Below are positions 1 through 12,500 of a stretch of 64,000 nt of DNA, one piece after another; position 1 is the first letter of the stretch, and each line of letters starts with the position of its first letter. The stretch comes from Cinclus cinclus (taxonomy: Eukaryota > Chordata > Aves > Passeriformes > Cinclidae): assembly GCF_963662255.1 (NCBI RefSeq), contig NC_085068.1, positions 7,473,791-7,537,790 on the forward strand, given 5' to 3'. Below the pieces are notes generated by a model. That model was not told the DNA's origin. It ran no database searches and saw only the letters and a list, made by a program, of their open reading frames with translations. A program made the translations under genes and the position numbers.

Positions 1-218
1 TCAACTCCATCCCGGTCCTGGGATCCATCCATGGGATCCTTCCCAGGTGCTGCCCTAAAGGGTCACGGATTTTGGGATCAACTCCATCCCGGTCCTGGGA
101 TCCATCCATGGGATCATTCCCAGGTGCTGCCCTAAAGGGTCACGGATTTTGGGATCAACTCCATCCCGTTCTTGGGATCCATCCATGGGATTTGTCCCTC
201 CCTGCTGCCCTAAAGGGT
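1..218. repeat. 77-bp tandem repeat
   Basis: Nearly three copies of a 77-bp unit containing CTAAAGGGTCACGGATTTTG. Starts at 1, 78 and 155; the array probably continues left of the window. A related 82-bp unit is found at 1935-2135 on the other side of exon E33. Confidence 0.9.
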
Positions 219-1500
219 CACAAAAGATTTTTTTTTTTTGCTTTTTTCAGCTTTTCCCCCACCTTTTCCTTCTGTTTTTTTGGGGTTTTTTTTGAGTTTT
301 TGTGATTTTTTTTCATATTTTTTTTAAATTTTCCCTCCTCTCACCTGGAAGCTTTGATGCGCTTTTGCTTTTTTTTCTTTTTTTGCTTTTTTCAGCTTTT
401 CCCCCACCTTTTCCTTCTATTATTTTTTTTTTTCTTTTCTTTTTTTGTGGGTTTTTTTTTTTTCATATATATATATATATATTTTTTTTAAATTCTCCCT
501 CCTCTCACCTGGAAGCTTTGATGCGCTTTTGCTTTTTTTTCTTTTTTTGCTTTTTTCAGCTTTTCCCCCACCTTTTCCTTCTATTATTTTTTTTTCTTTT
601 TTTTCTTTTTTTGTGTTTTTTTTTTTTTCATATATATATATATTTTTTTTTTTTAAATTCTCCCTCCTCTCACCTGGAAGCTTTGATGCGCTTTTGCTTT
701 TTTTTCTTTTTTTGCTTTTTTCAGCTTTTCCCCCACCTTTTCCTTCTATTATTTTTTTTTTCTTTTTTTTCTTTTTTTGTGTTTTTTTTTTTTTCATATA
801 TATATATATATTTTTTTTTTAAATTCTCCCTCCTCTCACCTGGAAGCTTTGATACGCTTTTGCTTTTTTTTCTTTTTTTGCTTTTTTCAGCTTTTCCCCC
901 ACCTTTTCCTTCTATTATTTTTTTTTTCTTTTTTTTCTTTTTTTGTGTTTTTTTTTTTTTCATATATATATATATTTTTTTTTTTTAAATTCTCCCTCCT
1001 CTCACCTGGAAGCTTTGATGCGCTTTTGCTTTTTTTTTTTTTTTTTTGCTTTTTTCAGCTTTTCCCCCACCTTTTCCTTCTATTATTTTTTTGGTTTTTT
1101 TTTTCTTTGAGTTTTTTGTGATTTTTTTTTCATTTTTTTTTTAAATTCTCCCTCCTCTCACCTGGAAGCTTTGATGCGCTTTTGCTTTTTTTTCTTTTTT
1201 TGCTTTTTTCAGCTTTTCCCCCACCTTTTCCTTCTATTATTTTTTTTTTTCTTTTTTTTCTTTTTTTGTGGGTTTTTTTTTTTTCATATATATATATATA
1301 TTTTTTTTTTTTAAATTCTCCCTCCTCTCACCTGGAAGCTTTGATGCGCTTTTGCTTTTTTTTCTTTTTTTGCTTTTTTCAGCTTTTCCCCCACCTTTTC
1401 CTTCTATTATTTTTTTTTTTCTTTTTTTTCTTTTTTTGTGGTTTTTTTTTTTTTCATATATATATATATATTTTTTTTTTTAAATTCTCCCTCCTCTCAC
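219..1500. repeat. About 165-bp array that includes the E33 donor site
   Basis: T-rich units of 156-170 bp, each with an AT dinucleotide run, T runs and the sequence CTCACCTGGAAGCTTTGAT. That sequence is the reverse complement of the last bases of exon E33 plus its donor. Donor-equivalent boundaries fall at 342, 508, 673, 839, 1005, 1161, 1331 and, for the authentic site, 1500. Confidence 0.93.
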
Positions 1501-1725
1501 CTGGAAGCTTTGATGCGCACCCACTGGTTGGTGTTGACGGGCACGGTGGAGCGCAGGGTGACAGCTTTGGAGCCCAGGTCGTAGCTGAGCTGCACGAACC
1601 CATCCACGATGGCCAAGGCGATGAAATCCGACCTGTCCGGCCCCGTCCCGCTCCACAGCAGCAGCCCCTGCGTGGCCTCGGTCCTGATGCTGAGCTCAAA
1701 GTGGTTGGACCTCAGCGACTTCTCG
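1501..1725 (-). CDS. AGRN: AGRN exon E33: laminin G domain 3, part 2
   Basis: Encodes residues 1811-1885: [77 protein letters not shown]3 is the minimal MuSK-activating domain. Acceptor CCCACAG; the donor GTGAGAGG follows GCTTCCAG in phase 2. The last 18 exon bases plus donor recur seven times in the intron that follows (1-1500). The next exon, which should begin the GSLQVGNEAP region, is not in the window. 225 nt. Confidence 0.95.
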
Positions 1726-2919
1726 CTGTGGGGCACACGGGAAAGGGTTGGGAACGCTCCCCCGCAGCGCTTGCTTCCTCCTCCTCCTCTTCCTCGCGGG
1801 GAGGTGGGGGCGGGCGGTGAGCTGGGCAGGTGTGTTCGGGTGGTGTTATGGAAAAGGGGGAAGATTTTTGGGGTAAAATTCGTCCCGTTGAGTTTCTGGG
1901 ATGAGGATTCAACCGTGGGGTTTGTCCCCACCTGTTGCCCTTGAAGGGGGTAGATTTTGGGATGAGATCCATTCCATTTATGGGATTCACCTGTGGGGTC
2001 TGTCCCCACACACCTGGTGCCTCAAAGGGTCACGGATTTTGGGATGAGATCCATTCCATTTATGGGATTCACCTGTGGGGTCTGTCCCCATACACCTGGT
2101 GCCTCAAAGGGTCACGGATTTTGGGATAAAATCCATCTCACTCCTGGGATTTCCCCCAGGATCCAGCTGGAATTTCCCCCAGGATCCAGCTGGAATTTCC
2201 CCCAGGATCCAGCTGGGATTTCTCCAGGATCCAGCTGGGATTTCCCCAGGATCCAGCTGGGATTTCCCCCAGGATCCAGCTGGGATTTCTCCAGGATCCA
2301 GCTGGAATTTCCCCCAGGATCCAGCTGGGATTTCCCCAGGATCCAGCTGGGATTTCCCCCAGGATCCAGCTGGAATTTCCCCCAGGATCCAGCTGGGATT
2401 TCCCCAGGATCCAGCTGGGATTTCCCCCAGGATCCAGCTGGGATTTCCCCCAGGATCCAGCTGGGATTTCCCCCAGGATCCAGCTGGGATTTCCCCCAGG
2501 ATCCAGCTGGGATTTCCCCAGGATCCAGCTGGGACATTCCCTGCTTTTGCCCTCATGGAACACGAGGATCGACCCCTGCCAGCCGTGACACAGCAGCCTT
2601 GGCACCCCGGGGACTGGGACAGGAAAGGGATGGAGGCAACAGAACCTCTGCCCAAGGGAGAGATGAAGGAAAAATGGGATTTTCCCCAGGCTGGAATCCC
2701 GATTTTTGCCTCTGGAAGAGGCACGAGGCTCTTGGCTACGGACACAGACACAGAGAGAGGACAGGGACAACACAGAGAGCTGCTCCTTCCCAAGGGACAC
2801 TGCATCCACAGGTGGGACAGGAGAGGTGGGACAGCGACAGGAGAGGTGGGACAGCGACAGGGACAGGAGAGGTGGGACAGCGACAGAAGAGGTGGGACAG
2901 GGACAGGGACAGGAGAGGT

Positions 2920-2956
<37 letters not shown>

Positions 2957-2995
2957 AGACAGGGACAGGAGAGGTGGGACAAGGACAGGAGAGGT

Positions 2996-3033
<38 letters not shown>

Positions 3034-3173
3034 AGAGGTGGGACAGGGACAGGGACAGGGACAAGGACAGAAGAGGTGGGACAGGGACAGGGACAGGGAC
3101 AGGAGAGGTGGGACAGGGACAGGGACAGGGACAGGAAAGGTGGGACAGGGACAGGGACAGGGACAGGAGAGGT

Positions 3174-3216
<43 letters not shown>

Positions 3217-3241
3217 AGACAGAGACAGGGACAGGAGAGGT

Positions 3242-3279
<38 letters not shown>

Positions 3280-3285
3280 AGAGGT

Positions 3286-3340
<55 letters not shown>

Positions 3341-3487
3341 AGACAGGGACAGGAGAGGTGGGACAAGGACAGGAAAGGTGGGACAGGGACAGGGACAGGG
3401 ACAAGGACAGGGACAGGAGAGGTGGGACAGGGACAGGGACAGGGACAGGAGAGGTGGGACAGGGACAGGGACAGGGACAGGAGAGGT

Positions 3488-3519
<32 letters not shown>

Positions 3520-6500
3520 AGAGGTGGGACACGGCTCTGCTGGGCTCCCAGGGCCTGTCCCCACTGTGCAGAGCTCATCCCTCAGGGATAAAATCCAGGA
3601 CAGGGACAGGGGACAGGGACGGGGGACAGGGACAGGGGACAGGGACAGGGGACAGGGACGGGGGACAGGGACGGGGGACAGGGACGGGGGACATGCTGAG
3701 GCACGGGCAGAGCAGGGACAGGCACAGCCTGGCACTCACCTGGGCTCCGGGGGGAAATCCAGCACCTGGGGGCTGGGATGGGGAGAAAAGGGGAGCGTGC
3801 CATAAGCGCAGGGAAGCGAGGAGACCCTTTTTCCTTTTTCCTTTTTCCTTTCCTTTCCTTTCCTTTCCTTTCCTTTCCTTTCCTTTCCTTTCCTTTCCTT
3901 TCCTTTCCTTTCCTTTCCTTTCCTTTCCTTTCCTTTCCTTTCCTTTCCTTTCCTTTCCTTTCCTTTCCTTTCCTTTCCTTTCCTTTCCTTTCCTTTCCTT
4001 TCCTTTCCTTTCCCAGAAAGGATGTGGGAGAAGCTCCCTTGAAGGATGGGGCAGCATAGCCAAAAACGGCTGGGAAAAAACTGGGGAAAAAGAGGGGGAA
4101 AAGAGAGGAAAAAAATGGGAAAAAGATGGGGAAAGGCTGGGGAAAGTCTGGGGAAAATTGTGAAAAAAAGGGATAAATATGGGAAAAGGCTGGGAAAAAA
4201 ATCTGGGAATGGTGGCATTCCCTCAGCAGGGTATGGGGTATGGGGTATGGGGTATGGGGTATGGAGTATGGGGTATGGGATATGGGATATGGGGTATGGG
4301 ATATGGGGTATGGGGTATGGGATATGGGATATGGGGTATGGGATATGGGGTATGGGGTATGGGATATGGGGTATGGGATATGGGATATGGGATATGGGAT
4401 ATGGGGTACGGGGTATGGGGTATGGGATATGGGGTACGGGGTATGGGATATGGGATATGGGGTATGGGGTACGGGGTATGGGATATGGGGTATGGGGTAT
4501 GGGGTATGGGGTATGGGGTATGGGGTATGGGATATGGGGTATGGGATATGGGGTATGGGGTATGGGATATGGGGTATGGGATATGGGATATGGGGTATGG
4601 GATATGGGATATGGGGTATGGGATATGGGGTATGGGGTATGGGATATGGGATATGGGGTATGGGGTATGGGGTATGGGGTATGGGGTATGGGGTATGGGA
4701 TATGGGGTATGGGGTATGGGGTATGGGGTATGGGGTATGGGGTATGGGATATGGGATATGGGGTATGGGGTATGGGATATGGGGTATGGGATATGGGATA
4801 TGGGGTATGGGATATGGGATATGGGGTATGGGGTATGGGGTATGGGGTATGGGATATGGGATATGGGATATGGGATATGGGGTATGGGATATGGGATATG
4901 GGATATGGGGTATGGGGTACGGGGTATGGGATATGGGGTATGGGATATGGGGTATGGGGTACGGGGTATGGGATATGGGATATGGGGTATGGGGTATGGG
5001 GTATGGGATATGGGATATGGGGTATGGGATATGGGATATGGGATATGGGATATGGGGTATGGGATATGGGATATGGGATATGGGATATGGGGTATGGGGT
5101 ATGGGATATGGGATATGGGATATGGGGTATGGGATATGGGATATGGGATATGGGGTATGGGATATGGGATATGGGGTATGGGGTACGGGGTATGGGGTAT
5201 GGGATATGGGATATGGGATATGGGGTATGGGGTATGGGGTATGGGGTATGGGATATGGGATATGGGATATGGGGTACGGGGTATGGGGTATGGGGTATGG
5301 GATATGGGGTATGGGGTATGGGGTATGGGGTATGGGATATGGGATATGGGGTATGGGGTACGGGGTATGGGGTATGGGATATGGGGTATGGGGTATGGGA
5401 TATGGGATATGGGATATGGGGTATGGGGTATGGGATATGGGATATGGGATATGGGGTATGGGGTACAGGGTATGGGGTATGGGATACAGGATGTGGAATC
5501 CCTCCAAATTCCCCCCTTCCCACAGCAGGGAATGTGACCCTTTTCCTGACCCTTTATCCCCACTGGAGATGTTTGGATGGTGCCACATCCACGCTGGAAA
5601 AATCCAGGCAGGATCAGCACCCCTGGAATCCCTGGAGCAGGGAGCCACAGGAATTTTTCCATCCCCTGTGCTTATCCTTATTAAAATCGCAGTTAAAAAT
5701 GGAATTAAGGCATGCTGGGAGTGGCGTGGGGACAACAGCTGGATGTGGCGGGGTTGGGAAAACATCTGGATGTGGCACAGGTGAAGCAGCCCCACCTGCA
5801 CCTGAGCCTTCCTCCCCAGGGAATGGGAAGAGTTTCCCATAAAAAAAAAAAAAAAACAAAAAAAACCCAAAAAAAAACAACAAAAAAAGAGAAAGCAAAC
5901 AAAAAAACCCAAACAAAAAAACCCGAACCCCTAGGAGCAAAAAAAAAATAAAAAAAACCAAAAAAAACACCAACAAAAACAAACAAACAAACAAAAAATA
6001 AACAAAAAACCCAAGACAGCACAAAAAAACCCAAAAACAAACAAAAAAGAAAACAAAACAAACAAAAAGAAACAAGAAACAAAAAATACACAAAAAACCA
6101 AAATCAACTGAACCGAACCAACAAAAAAAACAAAACAAAAAATAAAAAACCCAAAACCAATCAAAACCAAAACAACAACAAATAAGCAAAAAATAAAAGC
6201 CTAAAAAACAAACAAACAAAAAAAAACCCACAAAAAAAACCCCAAACAAACAAAAGCGGAACGAAAAACAAGCAAAAATAAAAAAAAAAAAAAAAGCCAG
6301 AAAAAAACAAACAAACAAAAAACAACAACAACAACAACAAAAAACAAAATAAAAATTAAAAAAAAAATTAAAATACCCAAAAAAAAAAAAATAAACCAAC
6401 CCCAAAAATCCCTGTGCCCGGGTTTGGGGTGGCAGCGGGGACGTGGGGGGCGGCCGGGCTGTACTTACTCTGGGATCTCATTGCTCGGGTGGCTTGGAAA

Positions 6501-9500
6501 CAGAGAAACAGCGACAGTGAGATGGGACGGACAGACGGACACACGGAGAGAGGGACGGACACACGGAGAGAGGGACGGACACACGGAGAGAGGGACGGAC
6601 AGACGGACACACGGAGAGAGGGACGGACACACGGAGAGAGGGACGGACACACGGACACACGGAGAGAGGGACGGACACACGGAGAGAGGGACGGACAGAC
6701 GGACACACGGAGAGAGGGACGGACAGACGGACACACGGAGAGAGGGATGGACACACGGACACACGGAGAGAGGGACGGACAGACGGAGAGAGGGACGGAC
6801 AGACGGAGAGAGGGATGGACAGACGGAGAGAGGGACGGACACACGGACACACGGAGAGAGGGATGGACACACGGAGAGAGGGACGGACAGACGGAGAGAG
6901 GGACGGACACACGGACACACGGAGAGAGGGATGGACACACGGAGAGAGGGACGGACAGACGGACACACGGAGAGAGGGACGGACACACGGAGAGAGGGAC
7001 GGACAGACGGACACACAGAGAGAGGGACGGACACACGGAGAGAGGGACGGACACACGGACACATGGAGAGAGGGACGGACACACGGAGAGAGGGACGGAC
7101 ACACAGAGAGAGGGACGGACAGACGGAGAGAGGGATGGACAGACGGAGAGAGGGACGGACACACGGACACACGGAGAGAGGGATGGACAGACGGAGAGAG
7201 GGACGGACACACGGACACACGGAGAGAGGGATGGACAGACGGAGAGAGGGACGGACACACGGACACACGGAGAGAGGGATGGACAGACGGACACACGGAG
7301 AGAGGGACGGACACACAGACACACGGAGAGAGGGACGGACACACGGAGAGAAAGATGGACACACAGACACATGGAGAGAGAGATGGACACACGGACGTAC
7401 GGACACATGGCACACGGACACACGGACACACGGCACAGGGACGGACACACGGATTACACGGAGAGAGGGACGGACACACGGACGTACGGACACCTCTCCC
7501 CACTCCCCCCCACCCCGGGCAGGGCTGGGAAAGCGGGAATGGGAGCGGGAGACGGAGACGGGATCCCATTGCAGAGCCCGGCAGGTGGGGATGGGAAAAC
7601 CACAGCGAGGGCCCCGAAGGAGAAATCTCCAGCCTGGAGGAGCTCAGGGAGAGCTCTGCTCATTCCAAAAAAAAATTCCCAAGGACCAGGAAGTATTTGG
7701 AACATCCAGCCCAGTTTGGAAGGACCGGGAACATCCAGCCCAGTTTGGATGGACCGGGAACATCCAGCCCAGTTTGGAAGGACCGGGAACATCCAGCCCA
7801 GTTTAGGAGGATTGGGAACATCCAGCCCAGTTTAGGAGGATTGGGAACATCCAGCCCAGTTTGGATGGACCAGGAACATCCAGCCCAGTTTGGAAGGACC
7901 GGGAACATCCAGCCCAGTTTGGATGGATTGGGAACATCCAGCCCAGTTTGGATGGATTGGGAACATCCAGCCCAGTTTGGATGGACTGGGAACATCCAGC
8001 CCAGTTTGGATGGACTGGGAACATCCAGCCCAGTTTAGGAGGATTGGGAACATCCAGCCCAGTTTGGATGGACCAGGAACATCCAGCCCAGTTTAGGAGG
8101 ATTGGGAACATCCAGCCCAGTTTGGATGGACTGGGAACATCCAGCCCAGTTTGGATGGATTGGGAACATCCAGCCCAGTTTGGATGGACTGGGAACATCC
8201 AGCCCAGTTTGGATGGATTGGGAACATCCAGCCCAGTTTAGGAGGATTGGGAACATCCAGCCCAGTTTAGGAGGATTGGGAACATCCAGCCCAGTTTGGA
8301 TGGATTGGGAACATCCAGCCCAGTTTGGATGGATTGGGAACATCCAGCCCAGTTTGGATGGACCGGGAACATCCAGCCCAGTTTGGATGGACTGGGAACA
8401 TCCAGCCCATTTTGGATGGAAGGATTTGGAACGGTTTGGATCTCCCGGATCCCGTTTTTCCCTCCCAGCTCAGCCCCAGTTCCAGGTTCGGGGGCGGCTG
8501 AGCCCCGGTACCTCCTGGTGATGCTGTTGTGGTACTCCAGGAACGTCCGGCCATCGAAGGCCACGGCCTCAGCATCCTCCGCTGCCTTCTCGATGATCAC
8601 TGAGCAGGGAAAAACAGGGAGTTGGGGAAAGGAGCCCTCGGGAAATGCCAGAAAATTCCTGGGAGATGGGGAAATGCCGCTCAGCATCCCTGGCAGGGCA
8701 GCGACGCACCCGCAGCTGGGTGCCCGCGGAAACGCCAGCCCCGGCTGAGCTCTCGGGGATTTAGAGCTTGGGATTTTTGGGAGGCCGGGCTGGGAATGGA
8801 TGGGATTGAAGGTTCCTTCCAGCCCAAGGCATTCCATGGTTCCCCACCCAGCTCTCCGAGGGTTTTCCTCTCAAAGAACGTCCGGATTTGTGCTGGTTTT
8901 CATCGTAACCCTGCCTGCACGGGCTGGACTTTGCCAGATTTCCCAGGTTTTCCATCCAGCCACTCATGGCCACCCCCTGGGCCACCTCCAACACCCCTGG
9001 GCCACTTCCAACCTCCATGGGCCACCTCCAACTTCCATGGGCCATGTCCACGGGCCACCTCCACCTTCCCAGTGCCACCTCCAACACCCCTGGGCCACCT
9101 CCAACTTCCATGGGCCACCTCCAACACCCCTGGGCCACCTCCAACCTCCATGGGCCACCTCCAACACCCCTGGGCCACCACCAACCTCAATGGGCCACCT
9201 CCACCCCCCTGTGGCCACCTCCACCCCCCTGTGGCCACCTCCAGCCCCCCAGCGCCACCCCCAGCCAGCCCCCGCGGCCACCCCACCTCTGTCGCAGTGG
9301 GTCCCCGAGAAGCCCCTGTGGCAGGAGCACTCGTAGTTGCCCAAGCTGGGCCTGCAGTAGCCGCCGTTGTGGCACGGGTTGGGTTTCTGGGTGCAGGGGT
9401 GCCCCCGGAACGGGGAGATGTCCCTGGCGCTGCGGATGTTCTGTTCCTGCAGCACCGGCACCCCCGAGAGAGAGATCTGTGCGGGAACAGCCGGCTCAGC

Positions 9501-12500
9501 CAGGAGAGCCTGCGGGGACCGCCGGGAATTCCGGGGAAACTACGGGATTGTCACCCATGGCCGGGAATTCCGGGGAAACTACGGGATTGTCACCCATGGC
9601 CGGGAATTCCGGGGAAACTACGGGATTGTCACCCATGGCCGGGAATTCCGGGGAAACTACGGGATTGTCACCCATGGCAGGGAATTCCTGGGGAAACTAC
9701 GGGATTGTCACCCATGGCCGGGAATTCCGGGGAAACTACGGGATTGTCACCCATGGCAGGGAATTCCTGGGGAAACTACGGGATTGTCACCCATGGCAGG
9801 GAATTCCGGGGAAACTACGGGATTGTCACCCATGGCAGGGAATTCCTGAGGAAACTACGGGATTGTCACCCATGGCCGGGAATTCCGGGGAAACTACGGG
9901 ATTGTCACCCATGGCAGGGAATTCCTGGGAAACTACGGGATTGTCACCCATGGCCGGGAATTCCGGGGAAACTACGGGATTGTCACCCATGGCAGGGAAT
10001 TCCTGAGGAAACTACGGGATTGTCACCCATGGCCGGGAATTCCGGGGAAACTACGGGATTGTCACCCATGGCCGGGAATTCCGGGGAAACTACGGGATTG
10101 TCACCCATGGCCGGGAATTCCGGGGAAACTACGGGATTGTCACCCATGGCAGGGAATTCCTGAGGAAACTACGGGATTGTCACCCATGGCAGGGAATTCC
10201 TGGGAAACTACGGGATTGTCACCCATGGCAGTGCCCTGGTAGGAATTTCCCAGGAAAACTCTGGAATTCTCATTCATGGCAGTGCCCTGGCTGGACACTG
10301 CACTCTCCCAGTTGGACACTGGGCCATCCCAGTTGGACACTGGGCCATCCCAGTTGGACATGGCTCTCCCAGTTGGACACTACACTCTCCCAGTTGGACA
10401 CTGGGCCATCCCAGTTGGACACTGGGCTCTCCCAGTTGGACACTGGGCCATCCCAGTTGGACACTGGGCTCTCCCAGTTGGACACTGGGCCATCCCAGTT
10501 GGACACTACACTCTCCCAGTTGGACACTGGGCTCTCCCAGTTGGACACTGGGCCATCCCAGTTGGACACTGCACTCTCCCAGTTGGACACTACACTCTCC
10601 CAGTTGGACACTGGGCCATCCCAGTTGGACACTGGGCTCTCCCAGTTGGACACTGCGCCATCCCAGTTGGACACTGGGCTCTCCCAGTTGGACACTGGGC
10701 CATCCCAGTTGGACACTACACTCTCCCAGTTGGACACTGGGCTCTCCCAGTTGGACATGGCTCTCCCAGTTGGACACTACACTCTCCCAGTTGGACACTG
10801 GGCTATCCCACTTGGACACTACACTCTCCCACTTGAACACCAGTCCTTCCCAGTTGGACCCCAGTCCCTCCCAGTTGCCACCAGTCCCTCCCAGTAGCCA
10901 CCAGTCTGCCCAGCAGCCGCTCACCCTCTGCACAGCTCCCTGGAAGCCCCTGGAGATTTCGGCCGCTCGAGCCAGCCGGGAGAAGTCGGGGGCTCCCCCC
11001 ACGTAGAGCGGCTCCTTCAGGTTCAGCACCTGGTGAGGCACCTGGGGACACAGGACATGGGGTCAGGACGTCCCTTGGTGTCCCTGGCTGTCCCCTGGGT
11101 GTCACTGGGTGTCCCCTGGGTGTCCCCTGGATGTCACTGGGTGTCCCTGGATGTCACTGGGTGTCCCCTGGGTGTCCCCTGGATGTCACTGGGTGTCCCT
11201 GGGTGTCCCCTGGGTGTCCCTGGCTGTCTCCTGGATGTCACTGGGTGTCCCCTGGGTGTCCCTGGCTGTCCCCTGGATGTCCCTGGCTGTCCCCTGGATG
11301 TCCCTGGGTGTCCCTGGGTGTCCCTGGCTGTCCCCTGGGTGTCCCTTGGATGTCACTGGCTGTCCCCTGGGTGTCCCCTTGGTGTCCCCTGGGTGTCCCC
11401 TGGATGTCCCTGGATGTCCCTGGCTGTCCCCTGGATGTCCCCTTGGTGTCCCCTGGGTGCCCCTGGGTGTCCCTGGATGTCCCTGGCTGTCCCCTGGATG
11501 TCACTGGGTGTCCCTGGATGTCACTGGGTGTCCCCTGGGTGTCCCTGGCTGTCCCCTGGATGTCCCTGGCTGTCCCCTTGGCGTCCCCTGGATGTCACTG
11601 GGTGTCCCTGGATGTCCCCTTGGTGTCCCCTGGGTGTCCCTGGGTGTCCCTGGCTGTCCCCTGGATGTCGCTGGGTGTCCCCTTGGTGTCCCCTGGATGT
11701 CACTGGGTGTCCCTGGATGTCACTGGGTGTCCCCTGGGTGTCCCTGGCTGTCCCCTGGATGTCCCTGGCTGTCCCTGGGTGTCCCTGGCTGTCCCCTGGG
11801 TGTCCCTTGGATGTCCCTGGCTGTCCCCTTGGTGTCCCCTTGGTGTCCCCTTGGTGTCCCCTGGCTGTCCCCTGGCTGTCCCCTGGATGTCCCTGGCTGT
11901 CCCCTTGGTGTCCCCTGGGTGTCCCCTGGGTGTCACTGGGTGTCCTTGGGTGTCCCCTGCAAGACCAGGAGTTGGGCTTCATCATCCTCGTGGCTCCCTC
12001 AGTTTGGGATATTTGATGATAATTTATTTTTTGATAGTTTTATTTTTGGATGTTTGTTTTATTTTAGGGTATTTTGGTTTAGAGCATTTTGTTTCAGGAT
12101 AATTTGGCTTCAGGATAATTTAATTGAGGAAAATTTTGGTTTAGGAAAATTTCGGTTCAGGACAATTTCATTCCAGGACAATTTTGGTTCAGGTCAATTT
12201 TGATTTAGGATATTTTTGTTTCAGGATAATTTTGTTTCAGAATTATTTTGGCTCAGGATAATTTCAGTTCAGGATAATTTCAGTTCAGGATATTTTTGTT
12301 TCAGGACAATTTTGGTTCAGGATATTTTTGGTTCAGGATAATTTTGGTTCAGGAAAATTTTGGTTCAGGACAATTTCGGTTCAGGATAATTTTCATTTCG
12401 GATATTTTTGTTTCAGGACAATTTCGGTTCAGGATATTTTTGTTTCAGGACAATTTCGGTTCAGAATTATTTTGGCTCAGGATAATTTCAGTTCAGGATA

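Noticed and set aside
302..988. Long Phe/Leu-rich open frame
   Set aside because: It lies entirely in the 165-bp T-rich array; the frame is open because T runs lack stops. No homology expected.
1..1500. A last LG3 exon before the window edge
   Set aside because: No match to GSLQVGNEAP or to the conserved C-terminal end on the minus strand; the stretch is entirely repeat.
1993..3805. Open frames of 530-570 residues rich in DRDRD or GTGTG
   Set aside because: They are translations of GGGACA hexamers; all frames are open for the same reason and no start or domain is credible.
4225..5490. Interstitial telomere
   Set aside because: The unit is GGGGTAT/GGGATAT with period 7, not TTAGGG; it is a local heptamer satellite.
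3582..5912. Open frame of 776 residues with PYPIPHI and KERKG repeats
   Set aside because: Translation of the heptamer and TTTCC arrays. Within the related frame only the 33-nt z11 exon is real.
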